From: Ascarosepion bandense
Taxonomy: Eukaryota; Mollusca; Cephalopoda; Sepiida; Sepiidae
Assembly: GCA_037127315.1 (NCBI GenBank)
Contig: JBBBDQ010000309.1
Coordinates: forward strand, 720,501 to 784,500
Direction of reading: 5' to 3'
DNA length: 64,000 bases
Each line of letters starts with the position of its first letter. Position 1 is the first letter of the stretch. The notes beneath the pieces are model-generated. The model was not told where the DNA came from, ran no database searches, and saw nothing but the letters and a program-made list of their open reading frames with translations. The position numbers were made by a program, and so were the translations under genes. Shown one piece after another: positions 33,323-44,889 of this stretch.

Positions 33323-34367
33323 AACTTTGTTTTCATTGTTGGATCTTTCTTTACTGTAGCTACCATTTCTAATGAGATCTTTCAGTTTTTGTATATTCCA
33401 TCTTGTTTGTCACTACGGTCACCTATGTCAGCTTGTAGAAAGATGTTGTCATTCCTCTGTTGGGTTTTTGATTGCCAACATTAGTTTTGACTTTCTACAG
33501 TATCTGTCTCACTTTCCATCTTAGGTCATCTGTCTGAGACTGATGAATATTCAAGGCTATTTTTTCAATTTGGGCAATGATATCTGCCTTATAAATTTGA
33601 TGTCTCTTAATAAATGAATATAGAAAGATATTAGGAATATATTATTTTCAGTTATTTTTAAAATAACTTTAAAAAAATATTACATGGGATTTAACTATTA
33701 GTGCACAGACTCAATCATTTCTGTCTTTCAGTTGTTGTCATTCATGCACTAGCTACATCGTTGGTAAATCACACTAGTTGAAAGAACAAATAAATGCATA
33801 TCTTCTGCATTACTTTCAAAATAATTTCATCCATAATTTGTATCATTTATCAATATATTACACAGTAATATTGCAGGCTGGGGCATATATCATACACAAA
33901 ATTAGGTACTAGCAATGTGTAGTTTAAGGAACAATTCTTAAATTTCACTAATAATAATAATAATGATTAAAACATAATGTTATAAAAAGGGAAAATGAGG
34001 ATTACACAATTTCAAAATATGATCTAGAAGTAGTTTATTCCAATAGGGATTTATATTTTAGATTACATATGATAATGCCTTGATTTCTTATGTCTACAGA
34101 CTATTGAAGTATATTGCACTTCTACATAAAACTTTTTCTGATTGTGTCAATCCTTTACAATATAAGATTTTTTCCATTTTGTAAATAATATAGTTTTCCT
34201 AAATTGTTTTTCAGATTGAAAATTTATTCCTTTAAATAACATAATAATTTTCCCCCAAAAAATTTATTACTTGAGAAAAATAGTAAATGTATTTGAGTTT
34301 TTCTTACATTTTTTTATAATAAACATTTCATGGGACAGAATGTGTTCCAGAATTAACTTGTTAAAAG
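33323..34367. other. Intergenic, no recognised genes
   Basis: AT-rich sequence with no recognised coding or repeat feature. Confidence 0.5.
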
Positions 34368-34700
34368 TTGTAGTGAGTACAAAATAATAACTTCTTTTTC
34401 CCACTCTCTTCAAATTCAGAAGATTAAGGATTAATTCAGAAGGGAATTTGTGAGCCTATGTAAATTTTCTTTGGAAAAATGAAAACCTTGCCATCAAAAA
34501 AATTGACTGGTGAGCTGAAAAGATGGAGGAAATAAATTTGTGAGCCTATGTGAAATTGTTCTGGACCAATGAAAACCTTGCTTTCACAGAATTAAGCATT
34601 AAGCCAAAAAGTAAAAAAGAAAGTAGTGAACATAGATGAAATTTCTTTTGATATAAAATGAGAGGAAACATTATATTAATCAACAGAGAGGAGTGTCTGA
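34368..34700 (+). repeat. LTR-like fragment
   Basis: It matches 18740-19020. It includes an internal near-duplication: TTTGTGAGCCTATGT..AAATT.TTCTGG occurs at about 34446 and 34535, each followed by AATGAAAACCTTGC. Confidence 0.6.
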
Positions 34701-37530
34701 AGTTATGTGAAGACTTTTGTTTCATTTCCCCATGACAGCATTGAAACCAGTTTAAAATTATTTGCCAATTATATTATCATCCTTTACTCAGCACTTCAAA
34801 GAATTTTCTCTCAACAATCCAAGAAAGCTCAGTTTTTCAAAATTCTCTCTTCATCTACTTTTGAAAGTATGTGATTATATATCTATTCTGTGAACAGCAA
34901 ACTTTCTTACCCTTGTTTAAAACATTTTTCAATATTATTTTGTGTTATATCGTTTTATCTGTTGTATGAATATTTCCTCTTAATGACAATTTGTGAAAAT
35001 TTTGGACTTTAAAAATTTCTGATTTATTTTCCCAAAACAAGCTACTAACACAATTTCAAACATGTAAATTTGTAAATGAATTCGTTATCTTGTTTTGTGA
35101 AAATTACCTATATGTTTTGTTGTCATTATCCCCTTTCATTAATCTTCCTGGCATATCAACTGTTCATTTTGATTTCTCAGCCTCAAACCACTATAAAGTA
35201 ATGAGTAATCTATTAAAAAATATCTTGATAAAACAACAAAAATTACAGTGTATAATTAGTTTACAAAAATAAAATATTGTTTTTATTACGGACCACCATA
35301 CTTACAAATTGAAACCATTAAGTTCACAAATTTAAAGTTACTGCCAGTCAGTCATGCAGATATTGCCTTACACATCCAATTGACCTTTGATCCATACTTA
35401 AGTTATAAAAATACTTTCTTTTAAATGTTTTTTAAATATAATTTATGTTTTTGGTATAGTTAAGTGAAAATTATGTTATGATTATTTTTATTAATTTACA
35501 ATTATGTTTCTGTCAGATAACGGCCTTTGTGGATTTTTGCTGATTGAAGAAAAATTTTGTAGCCATTTAATTCAACTTTAATTAAAAGACTTATCATAAC
35601 TCACTATTTGAATTTTTCATTAATATTTTTCCACACTACATTAAAATTTTAGAGTTAGACCAATTAAAGGTAGCAATTGATGAAAAATATTTAGAATTAA
35701 TAAAAAGAATGTTTCTTTAGTGACCAGGAAAAAATTGTTATAGCTTGATTAAAATCTTTTCACTCATTCAATCTGTTCATCAGATATTACATTTTCAGTT
35801 CTTTATTCTGATCTTTGCAGAATTTTTTTAATGATGAAAACATTTTGCAGAAAAAATTCTGGGAGGATGGAATTATGAAGTTGCCTGAAAGGTAGAAGAT
35901 ACTGAAAGAAAACGGTAAATATGTTATACAATAAAATTAATATCAAATGAAAAGCTTCTTATTTTTATTCCATAAACCAAGTAAACATTGTTATACAATA
36001 GATCACATATAGAAAGAGAACTAATGTAAAATTATTATTGACTTAAAGGATTTAAAGAGTTTGTGAATTTTGTGGCAGAATAATTTTGTATTCAATTTCT
36101 GGATCAGGAAGTAATAACTAGGTCTCAGTAGAAACAAGAATAACAATAACTGAACAGTACTAAAAGAAACAAGACACAATATTACTAGAAACGGACAGTG
36201 AAATGATAAAAATCTATCTCTAGATTTTAATCTCAAGGGTTCAGTTCAAAATTACTGGTTTTGAATTCAGAGTTATATTAATTGCCAATCATGGCAAGAA
36301 AGCACAGTCTGATTTGCTATTTTCTCCACATGAAGGAGAAGAGATGGACTCTTGTCTTTCTCAAGAGTATAACTGTAAAATGAATACAAATTGTCTTAAC
36401 CAAAATTTGAAAACAGTTCACCAATTCTATTTTCATTTAATATGATTTAGTGGTAAAATAGTGCAAAATGTGTTACACATTTTAAACATGACTTACTAAA
36501 CGTATAAATGCTTTGTTTAAAACATGCCATCATACATTTATGATTTACTCATATCCTCTTTGAAAATTAAATCAATGAGTTATTTATCTGAAATGAAGTA
36601 TGCTAAAATTCCCAAACTGTTTATTATCCTAATTATCCATTGGTTTCTCGACTGAATATTGACTGATCAACTGGAATAAGAATCAGTGGCTTCATTAGTG
36701 AATTTTATGATTATGCTAGAGTGTAATTTATAATTTTGTTGGTATTTAAGATTAGTTAATTTCATCTTCATTTTAATCAATAATACAATCACCATGAAAT
36801 CCAACAATACCAGCAGTTATTGTTCATATCTAAATACTTTTGGCACTAGAGTGGTTTCAGTGAAAAATACCAGTTGGTAGTGTTGGTAGATGCCATATTG
36901 GGACAGTGATTCTAGTATTCCACTCTGAAATGTCTCCTATTTTAGAATATTAGCATTATGACAGTAGCAGTTGATCCTTCTTGCTTTTTGTAACTCTTGA
37001 CTGAGACTGAGCGAATATTTATAGAAACTAAAGATTAGAAGTAGGTATCACAAACTGCATTAATTTACACCGTAAAAATGTGTCAAAATAGTGAAATTAC
37101 CTTCAATTTCAATTGCTGATATCATTTATTTTCTAGGTTACTTTTGATAAAATTAGTATGTAAATAAAATTTACTCTTCTCTTTCTATAGATACAATTCC
37201 TTTTCATTTGTAGTGATTAGTTTTTATTCTGCATCTCTTCAAATTATAGTCACTATGACAATTAAAAATGGCACTTTTAAAGTTGACAATTTTGAAGTGG
37301 TGTTTGTAAAATTTGTTGCATTTAGAGTTGTCTCTTTACACATATAAAAATAATCCCATCTTTAAGAAAAAAAATGGACTCTTGTCAATTTGATAATGTT
37401 TGAAGTTGTCTTTTACAAAAACTTTTTAGTAAACAATGTAGATATGCACAAGGTTAAAAGTAAACCTAAATTTGGAAAAATCTTCAACTAAATTCCCAAT
37501 AGTCGCAAAGCAACAGAGCTGACTGTCATA
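34701..37530. other. Intergenic, no recognised genes
   Basis: Long AT-rich stretch. 34795-34975 shares with 26870-27010 the order 'AAAGAATTTTCTCTCAACA', 'TCTCTCTTCATCTACTTTTGAA' and 'ATATTATTTTGTGT', so it is a dispersed repeat. A splice-bounded 64-nt segment (35851-35914, TTTTGCAG before, GTAAAT after) could be an untranslated exon. Nothing else was recognised. Confidence 0.45.
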
Positions 37531-37539
37531 AATGTTCCT

Positions 37540-37595
37540 GTTATAATGGAATACCCCAGCACCCTTTGTGAACACTATGGTGGACTAAGTCTGTA
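37540..37595 (+). repeat. Short repeat fragment, inverted relative to 44808-44870
   Basis: It contains CCAGCACCCT.TGTGAACAC and TATGGTGGAC, which are found reverse-complemented at 44815-44862. An AATAAA follows at about 37595. It may be an LTR end of the gypsy family at 44.3-45.9 kb. Confidence 0.5.
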
Positions 37596-37839
37596 ATAAA
37601 TGAATAAGAACATTTTCACTAATGAGTCTCACTCACAGATTTTGGTTCTGTGTTGTGCATTGACCGTGTTTGACTTGTTTTTAAAAAGTTACTGACCAGT
37701 TTGCGAAATACCGCTTGATTATTTGAAAGGACGTTTTTGGTTTTGTATTATGTTTATTTAATTTTCTTTTGTTCATTTCATTGGTAATTGTTTAAATTTT
37801 ATTTTTTTGTTTTTCTTTCTTTTTGTCTTTTTTTTTTTT

Positions 37840-38460
37840 GTGGTGTTTGGCTTTGGCCACCATATTTATTTATTTACTTATGACTAAAGGTTTTACTGTT
37901 TTTGTTTCCTTTTATTTTAACAAAAAATTTTTTTTTTTTTTTTTTGAGATTGTTATTATTTTATTCTTTTTCTTGGCAGTTTTTTCTTTCTCAGCCATTG
38001 GCCAATTTTAAATTTGACTTGTTTAATGTTTATGTTTATTTTTACTTTTTTTTTTTTTCTTTTGAATCATTGGGCTGGATTTATTTTTTCGTTTTCAGGC
38101 AAACTGTATTTTATTTGTAGTTTTCGTCTTCAGGCAAACTTTTTCAGTTTTTGTCTTTGGGTGAATTTTATTTGTTTTAGTTTAGTTTTGGGGCAATTTT
38201 ATTTTTAATTTATTTTTAGTCTTTCATCTTTGGGCCAATTTTTATTTACTTGTTCATCTTTAGACGAACTTTATTCTCTATTTAGTTGTTTACCTTATGA
38301 CGAACTTTATTCTTTTATTTTTTTAGTAGTTTGCGTTTTTAAACAAAATTGTTTATTTTTTTGTCTTTGGGCAAATTTTTATTGTTTATTAATTTTTAGT
38401 TTGTTGGCTTTGAATTTTTCTTATATTTTTTAGGTTTGTTTTGTTTTGTTTTGAAGAAGG
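37840..38460 (+). repeat. Degenerate T-rich minisatellite (5' UTR of the Tx1-like LINE)
   Basis: A unit like 'TCTTTGGGCAAATTTTATTTG' recurs roughly every 35-50 bases (near 37985, 38095, 38130, 38155, 38190, 38230, 38265, 38300, 38370), much mutated. It ends directly before the LINE ORF1, consistent with a repeat-built 5' UTR. Confidence 0.5.
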
Positions 38461-38466
38461 ACCTGT

Positions 38467-39890
38467 TTGCTTCTTTTTCTAAATCAGATCCTCCAGATAA
38501 GCCATGTAGTAGTAAGGAGGGTTCATTACTGCATTATTGCATTACCAGTGAGAACAGTCAAGAGTAAGCCTAAAAATAATGAATTGACCAATGTAAGTGA
38601 GACAAATAAAAACAAGACTGCCAAAGATTTGCCCTTTTGCTGGAAGTCCCCACCAAGTTGCATAATAAACATTGTGGGATTTCTGGAAAAGGCTAAAAGT
38701 TTCAACTATCTTTTGAAAGATGACATGCTTTTGGAAAAAACCTCAGAATTACAGAAATTTGATAAGAACATAATGTTGGTCTTTGTGGTAGACATGCGTG
38801 TGCACAAAATTTGTCGCTCCACGAAAGACATAGTGATTCAATCACTGGTGTTGCTAGAGGTCAAGCCCCAAAGTGCTATTAAAGGAACTGGCTTTTTCAT
38901 GTGGAACATCCTGCTACCCACACCAGAAGACTGCTTGGATATGGCTTGCAAAGAGTTAGTAACAAAGGATTTAATTATAAAAACAGAATATGAGGGCTGA
39001 AGAAGGACCAGTGTAGCAGTACATGAGGTCCCGCCTCAGATTCCCAGGGAGCATCTGGCTTCTTTTTTCTCTATGGCCAAACACTGGCTGCCTCTTCTGA
39101 CAACCAGAATGGGGGAATGGACATTTGACATCATGATAGATCAAGTGACCTTCATCTCCATCCCCAACTGCTTGAAATGTTATGGCCAAAAAATGCCAGT
39201 CTGCAATTAAGAAAATTAAAAAATACCTGGAGATCAAAAAAAATGGAAAAGAAATGTAAACTAGTAGTGATGCCATGCTCCTCGGTCTCTGCTCCATCTT
39301 TCCCATCCTGGAAAAAACTGATGGTCCTGTCACCAATGTCATGCTCCCTGACCCCCACCTCTTCAAAAATAACAATACTAAAAAAGAAAAGAACATCTCA
39401 ATCCCCTTCTCCAATCCCTTCAACACCTACACCTTCTCAGTCCCCCCAAAAGCAAGACTCTACAAAGAGGCAAAGAAGCCCAGATGTGGCAAGTGGGAGA
39501 AAAAAAGGAAAAAAAAAGAAAAACACCATATAAGTTTTTCTGAGGCCATAAAATTTAAAAAATACTCCAGGACACAGATGTCAAAGACCCAAGAAACTTC
39601 CCGAAAGCAAAAAGGATTTTAACAGTTGTTAGATCCGGCATAGACACTAGACACATATGGAGCATACTGAGGGGGAGGCCAATGACTCTCTTGCAATATG
39701 CCCTTCTCTAGCATACTTCAGTGATAAAGATGTTGCAAAATTACAAAAATATTGTTCTGGGAGGACACCACATTTTGTTCACCCCTGTCTGTACAGAGCA
39801 TTAAAGTTAACCTTGGGCATTGGTAGCCTGTCTCATGATGGTGTCAAGAGCAAAATGGGTCTCAACTCAATGTAGGTGTTCTCTCCCCAG
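38467..39890 (+). pseudogene. LINE ORF1 remnant
   Basis: 38467-39000 is open for 177 codons, with a conserved-looking segment (PPSCIINIVGFLEKAKSFNY, GTGFFMWNILLPTPED). The following frame contains IPNCLKCYG, where a CCHC zinc knuckle is expected in Tx1-type ORF1, but the rest of the knuckle is lost. A lysine- and serine/proline-rich stretch follows (39240-39530). A last block (DVAKLQKYCSGRTPHF, 39727-39780) precedes the gap to the endonuclease. ORF1 would coat the element RNA. Confidence 0.65.
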
Positions 39891-40039
39891 CCATGTTCAA
39901 TGCAGAAGAGAAACCCTGATCGGTTTGATAATTGCACTTTGGTTGGCTATTGCACAGGGCCTGAGATCAAAGTCTAACAGAGAGAGAGACTCACTCACGA
40001 TCTTCAGAGTTTGAAGACCCAGTTTTCAACTCAGGATCA

Positions 40040-42720
40040 TGAGAATGTGAGAACTAGAGAGTTTATCCTTTATTCAACGTGTTTTGATGGATGTTCAAGA
40101 GGTGTTTCCTAACTGGTGAGCAAGTCTTTGGATGCTGTGCTCTTGTTTTTGCAGATCCGGCAGGCAGACTTTGCATGCTGAATGTTACCATAAAGGATAG
40201 GACTCTTCATCTCATTGGGGTTTATGCGTCCAATGTCCATACTGAGTGGACTGATTTGTTTCGGCAGATCAAACCATTTATGATGACATCTCATTTGGTA
40301 GTTTTAGTGGTTGATTGGAATACAGTCCTTGACCCCTAACTTAGATTGTACAGGTTCCAATACAGGTACTAACAACTGGGATGTGAAACCATTTTAGGAT
40401 TTAATCGGCAAGTTTGATCTTGTTGGGATGTATCGCAATGAGGGTCCCCAGGAAGTAATGTGGACAAATAGGGTTGACTTTGGTGGTGCGTTCTAGTTAC
40501 CTCGACTGAGTTCTATTTAAGAGAGTTGACATAGTGTTCCTAGAGTGTCCAAGTTTTTATTCTATAGTTTACACAGATCATAGACTCTTCCAGAGTTTGT
40601 GTAGACTTAGATAAGCACAAGCCTAGAATGGCTGACTACTGGAAATTGAATGCATCATTATTTGGTGAGCAAGATTTCCAGCTGCAGGGCCTGTGGTTGC
40701 GAATAGGTGGTAGGATAAACTAAAATTGAAAAATAGGTCGTTGGCTGCTGACTATAGCAGTCAGCACATTCCAGCTAATTTAGCAGTGCACATAGCAGCT
40801 GAGGAAAGAGTTGGTAGAGCCAGTAAATCCTGTGTTAGTGGGAACATAGCCTTAGCTAGTGCCAAGCTGGCCTCCCTGTTTATCTGGAAAAATCAAGCTC
40901 TGGTGATTAAGGCTAAGTTAAAAATAATGTCTTGCAAGGCAGCAAATATGGCTGCTGAATTGCACGCAAAGGAAGTCAAAAAAACATCACCATGACATGT
41001 TGTACACGTCACATTGCTGGATGATTGGACCATGACAACAAACGCAGGCATATGTGAGGCATTTTGTGATTACTTTCAAGATCTGTTCACCAGGGACCCT
41101 GATCTGAGCTCTGCTCAGTTTGACGCCTAATTGACCGATTTTTCCATTCCTCACGGCAGCTGGGTGTAAGAGCCCCATGTGGGTCTTTTGTATGTGACTC
41201 TCGGTGCTCTGGTGGAAGTGAATGGGATTTGATCGAAGCTTTTCATATTGTCTCGCTCCATTCATCAAAGTTGTCTGCTTTCGCCTTTACTGTACGTTCT
41301 TGTGTTGGAGCTTTTCATTTGCAAGTTAAAGGCAAATCCTGCGTGGAATTTCACTATCTGGTGCTACCACCTCAGCCAGGTACTCCGCTTATGTTGATGA
41401 TGTTTTTTGTTGTTGTGTCAAGCAGGGCTGAGATTGACAAAGTTAGCAAAGAAATCAGAGGGTATGAAACAGTGACAGGGGCCAAGATCAACCACAGTAA
41501 GTCTGTGGGCTTGCAGTTGGATTCTTGGAAAAGAGTTTCTTTTCCCAGATCTTTCCTCTGGATGGACAGGCTGATCAAGATACTCAGCATCTGATTCAGC
41601 CTAGATCAGTTGGAGATAATTGGTTGGCAGTGCAGGGCTTCAATGGCTTTGTGGTCCCGGAGGAATCTTTTCTTAAAGAGGAGGGCAGAAGTATGTGCCT
41701 CGCGCATCTGATTCTCCTTTACCAACTCTCTGTGCTGCCTCTTCCTTCTACCATACTAATGCACTTAGTCAGGCTCTTGTTAGCCTTCTTGTGGTGAGGT
41801 AAGTCCTCTAAGGTACCTTGGGAAATCTGTTGCCTTCATCCTTCTGAGGAAGATTTGGATATGCCTAGCGTTGAGATTCATCAACATATGCTTCACATCA
41901 CGTTCATGGATCAAATGTGTCTGCAAACGGATGCTGAGAGCGAATTCTGTAAGAAAGACACACGCAAAAACTTCTTATCCCTGAGAAGTGTGCACTTGTT
42001 CGAAGAGGAGTCTTGCCATTTATCTTGAGGCAAGAGCTTTTATTGCGAATGTTGGATAGCTCTGAAATGACTCCTGCGGGCAACACCTTCTGTTGCCCAC
42101 AGGAGTCATTCTCTGACATCCAGGCGTTGTCTCGTATGTTAGGGAATTCACTCAGGATGATTTGATTGGCAAGCTCGGTCTTACGAAGAAGAAGGCTCAC
42201 TCAATATGGCCTTGAGCGCCTGGGTTAAAATGCCTTACTAATGATGAAGCATCACTCACCTGGCTGGGGATTCATAGGGCCCTCTGGATTGGCAAGAGGC
42301 TTTGTGCAACAGGCTTGCAGAAGTCTCCAAACTGCATACACTGTACTATCATACTTTCTTTGAGTGCAGTCGTAGTATCACTGTGCAAGTTTGTTGAAGG
42401 TATCATGGTTCGCATGCTTCACGGAAAGTTCTTTGTTCTCGAGGTCAGTTTTGTCTGTAGCAATGTAGTGCCACCATTGATGAAGATTAAACATATTGTG
42501 TTCTTTTGTTATGCGTTTTGAGAGTTGTGGTTTGGTGGAGCTCCATGAGGACAAGAAATTCACCTCTTTCCAACTTCCTAACTTGATCTTTTATGTCAAG
42601 ATTAGAACAAAGGTAGCAGCTCTTCCATCAGAGTTCAGCAAAAAGTGGTTGAGTCTTGCACATTTGTGCCAAGTGAGGGTGCCAACTTGGAGTCTCATTT
42701 CAATGCTGATTAGGCATTAG
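40040..42720 (+). pseudogene. LINE ORF2 remnant (endonuclease, partial RT)
   Basis: The endonuclease part is at 40091-40339 (LVVLVVDWNTVLDP, the D-W-N block) and continues in other frames to about 40620 (YTDHRLF near 40570, DH motif). 40700-41140 encodes the linker to RT (LAADYS, IAAEERVGRA, DWTMTTNAGICEAFCDYFQDLF). At about 41150 the sequence jumps to a position close to the RT palm end: VEVNG, then a YxDD-type site read as SAYVDDV at about 41388-41408, then YETVTGAKINHSKSVG. The C-terminal region follows to 42720 with stops and shifts. It lacks RT motif A and cannot be active. Confidence 0.8.
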
Positions 42721-42780
42721 AACATTGTTCTAGCTGCATTGAACATTAAGCCCTTCCCCAGCCCAGCTATAAACTAAATT

Positions 42781-43800
42781 AGGCTTGTGTTTTTGTCTTT
42801 AGTTTTCTTTTCTGAATTTACTTAGCTAGGGTTTGTGTTTTCATCAGTCCATTTTATTTCTGCCCTTATTTTCTTTAGTTTAATTCCCCCTCCTTTCCTC
42901 CTGTTTAGGTGATCAGATATATCAGTTCTCTGTTGGGTGCGGGATACATTTCATATTTCAGGTGTAAATTTTGAATTTGTTTTTGTGTTTGGATGTGTGT
43001 TTGCTGGTGGTTAGATGAATGAATGGTTTATATTATTTTAAGTCCCACATTGGTTTTGTCCAGTTAACTGATACATCTATCATAATTTAGATTTTGTGGG
43101 GGATTCATTACTAATACAGTTTTGTTTAGTTTCTTGTAAATATTTTGTTTTTCATGTAAATAATCATTAGGGGTTTTTAAATTTTTATTCCCTTCCCCTC
43201 ACAGACAAGAATTGCACATATGGGGATTTTAGTTAAAACTTCATGAAGACACTGAGGTATTATGGTGGATGTAGCAAAAAAGGTAAGTATGAAAGTGTTG
43301 TTTTGGTGTAAGGAATAGTGCAGAATGCTTGGGTCACTGATTGTGTCTAGCTTAGTTAAACTATCAGACAGAAGAAGACCATCATTCCCTTTCCCCATTT
43401 TTTGGCCTTGTGCCACGTATGTACTTTTTTGGTACATTAAATATTGTCTTGCTTACTGATTGAGTCGTGTGATTATTCATAATCAAGCTTTCTTGTTAAA
43501 CTGTCTGTAAGAATTCTTGTGCTGAATAAACCTTTTAATGGGAACAGTAGTTGTCTAAAGTAAGAATTTTTTTTTTTACTTTTGTTTCTTTATTCAGTAA
43601 CAAGACATTGTTTAAACTGAGCAAGTTATCAATTGACATGTTCAAATTCCTGATATTTATATAGGGATTGACAGCCTGAAAGATATAGACATTAGATCCC
43701 GTATGTTAATAATGATTGAGCAGGACCCATACATTACAATTCAAAAAGTAACCAAAAAGTGCCAAAGATTAATTAATAGCTAGGACAATTTTAGAATCCA
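42781..43800. other. Intergenic, no recognised genes
   Basis: T-rich, then mixed sequence. 43395-43430 contains TTTGGCCTTGTGCCACGTA, another instance of the recurrent core. No gene was recognised. Confidence 0.5.
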
Positions 43801-43820
43801 AGAGAAGTCTAATTCTCGTG

Positions 43821-44066
43821 TCAGTTAAGTGCCATACGTGATACACGCTTGGGCGATCATGTCTCAAGAGAGACATGACTGACTCCGCATATGATTATCC
43901 TGCAGTAGGTTGCCATTGCTTTTTGCAGTAGATTGGTTGCCAGCCAAGGCTACAGAACCCAATCTGTCCTGTTATTTAACCCATAACTGGAGGGAAGAAA
44001 TGGATTAGTACCTTTCGCAAGGGTATTTGTGCATAAGTGAATGCAATGAATTCAACTGGAATTCGA
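43821..44066 (-). mobile_element. tRNA-derived SINE, truncated copy
   Basis: Its reverse complement matches 6392-6625: the B box TTCGAATTCCAG, GGCAACCA.TCTACTGC, a GTCATGTCTC.....GAGACATGATCGCCCAAGC block, and the end TGGCACTTAACTGA. The A box end is lost, so it is 5' truncated. It is more diverged than the copy at 6.3 kb in places. Confidence 0.8.
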
Positions 44067-44299
44067 AAAATTCTTGTGTACAGAAATTAAAAAAATATTG
44101 TCTGAAAATATCCCCATATGATGCATGTGAGGAGGGCACCATTTGAAAAAGAACTGCTTTCTCAGAGATAAGATCTGTTTTTTGTGCAATTACCATGGGC
44201 ACAAAAGTTCATCCTGTAGATTTAAACAAGAAAAAAGGATAAAATTAAAACTGAAGTGAATGTTGTATTATCTTTAAAAAAAAAGAAAAAAAAATGCTG

Positions 44300-44740
44300 G
44301 ATAATGAAAAAAGAAAAAACAAACACAAAGATAAATGGCCATACAATAAAACTATTATTTGATACTGGGAGCAATATTTCAATTATAAATGAACAAGTTT
44401 GGAAAAAATTGCCAGAGGTGTGTCTAAAGAAAAAAACTAAATTTTCAAAAGTGAATTCATTTGTAATATTTCATTGTCTATGTACTCCTAGGTGCAACGA
44501 ACATGTTTGGCACTGATTGGATAATTCTGTTCAACTTATGAGAATAACCCATTAACTCTTCTTGTAACAAAGTGAATGTTGCTATAAAGAAAAAAAGCAA
44601 AAGAAAAAAAAATTCATTTCTGAATTAAGAGATGAATTTCCATGAGTGTTTGCAGAAGGTCTTGGATACAAAGACTAAAGTCAAATTTGAACTCAAAGAC
44701 AATGTTAAACCAGAGTTCAAGCCTAAGAAGCGTTCGATTT
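44300..44740 (+). pseudogene. gypsy protease and pre-RT fragment
   Basis: The frame at 44256-44516 includes INGHTIKLLFDTGSNISII (DTGS active site) of a retropepsin. Further on, KTKVKFELKDNVKPEFKPKK (about 44670-44730) is the linker before gypsy RT. The next part of RT is not downstream but on the opposite strand, see 44890-45860. Confidence 0.7.
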
Positions 44741-44807
44741 ATTGTATTGGTGTCCAGCACAAGAATTATTACAGACAAGAATAACCAGGTTATAATCTGT
44801 AAGCAAG

Positions 44808-44870
44808 TCTCATAAGTCCACCATAGTGTTCACAGAGGGTGCTGGGATATTCCGTTATGGCATTCCCACG
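44808..44870 (-). repeat. LTR-end-like fragment
   Basis: Inverted copy of 37540-37595. It sits just beyond the truncated RNase H of the minus-strand gypsy fragment. Confidence 0.45.
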
Positions 44871-44889
44871 CCCACCCATGAGATATTTT

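Larger units (their letters stand above)
38461..42780 (+). mobile_element. Tx1-like non-LTR retrotransposon, decayed
   Basis: On the plus strand it carries an ORF1 nucleic-acid-binding part, an APE-type endonuclease, and a partial RT with C-terminal region, in the order of Tx1/L1-type LINEs. About 0.6 kb of the RT (fingers and palm motif A) is deleted near 41150, and frames are broken throughout. No TSD was identified. It is 3'-complete or nearly so, with a T-rich tail region after 42740. Confidence 0.8.

Noticed and set aside
39177..39622. Two overlapping plus-strand frames of about 115 codons rich in lysine and serine
   Set aside because: They are pieces of the decayed LINE ORF1 tail in different frames, not separate genes.
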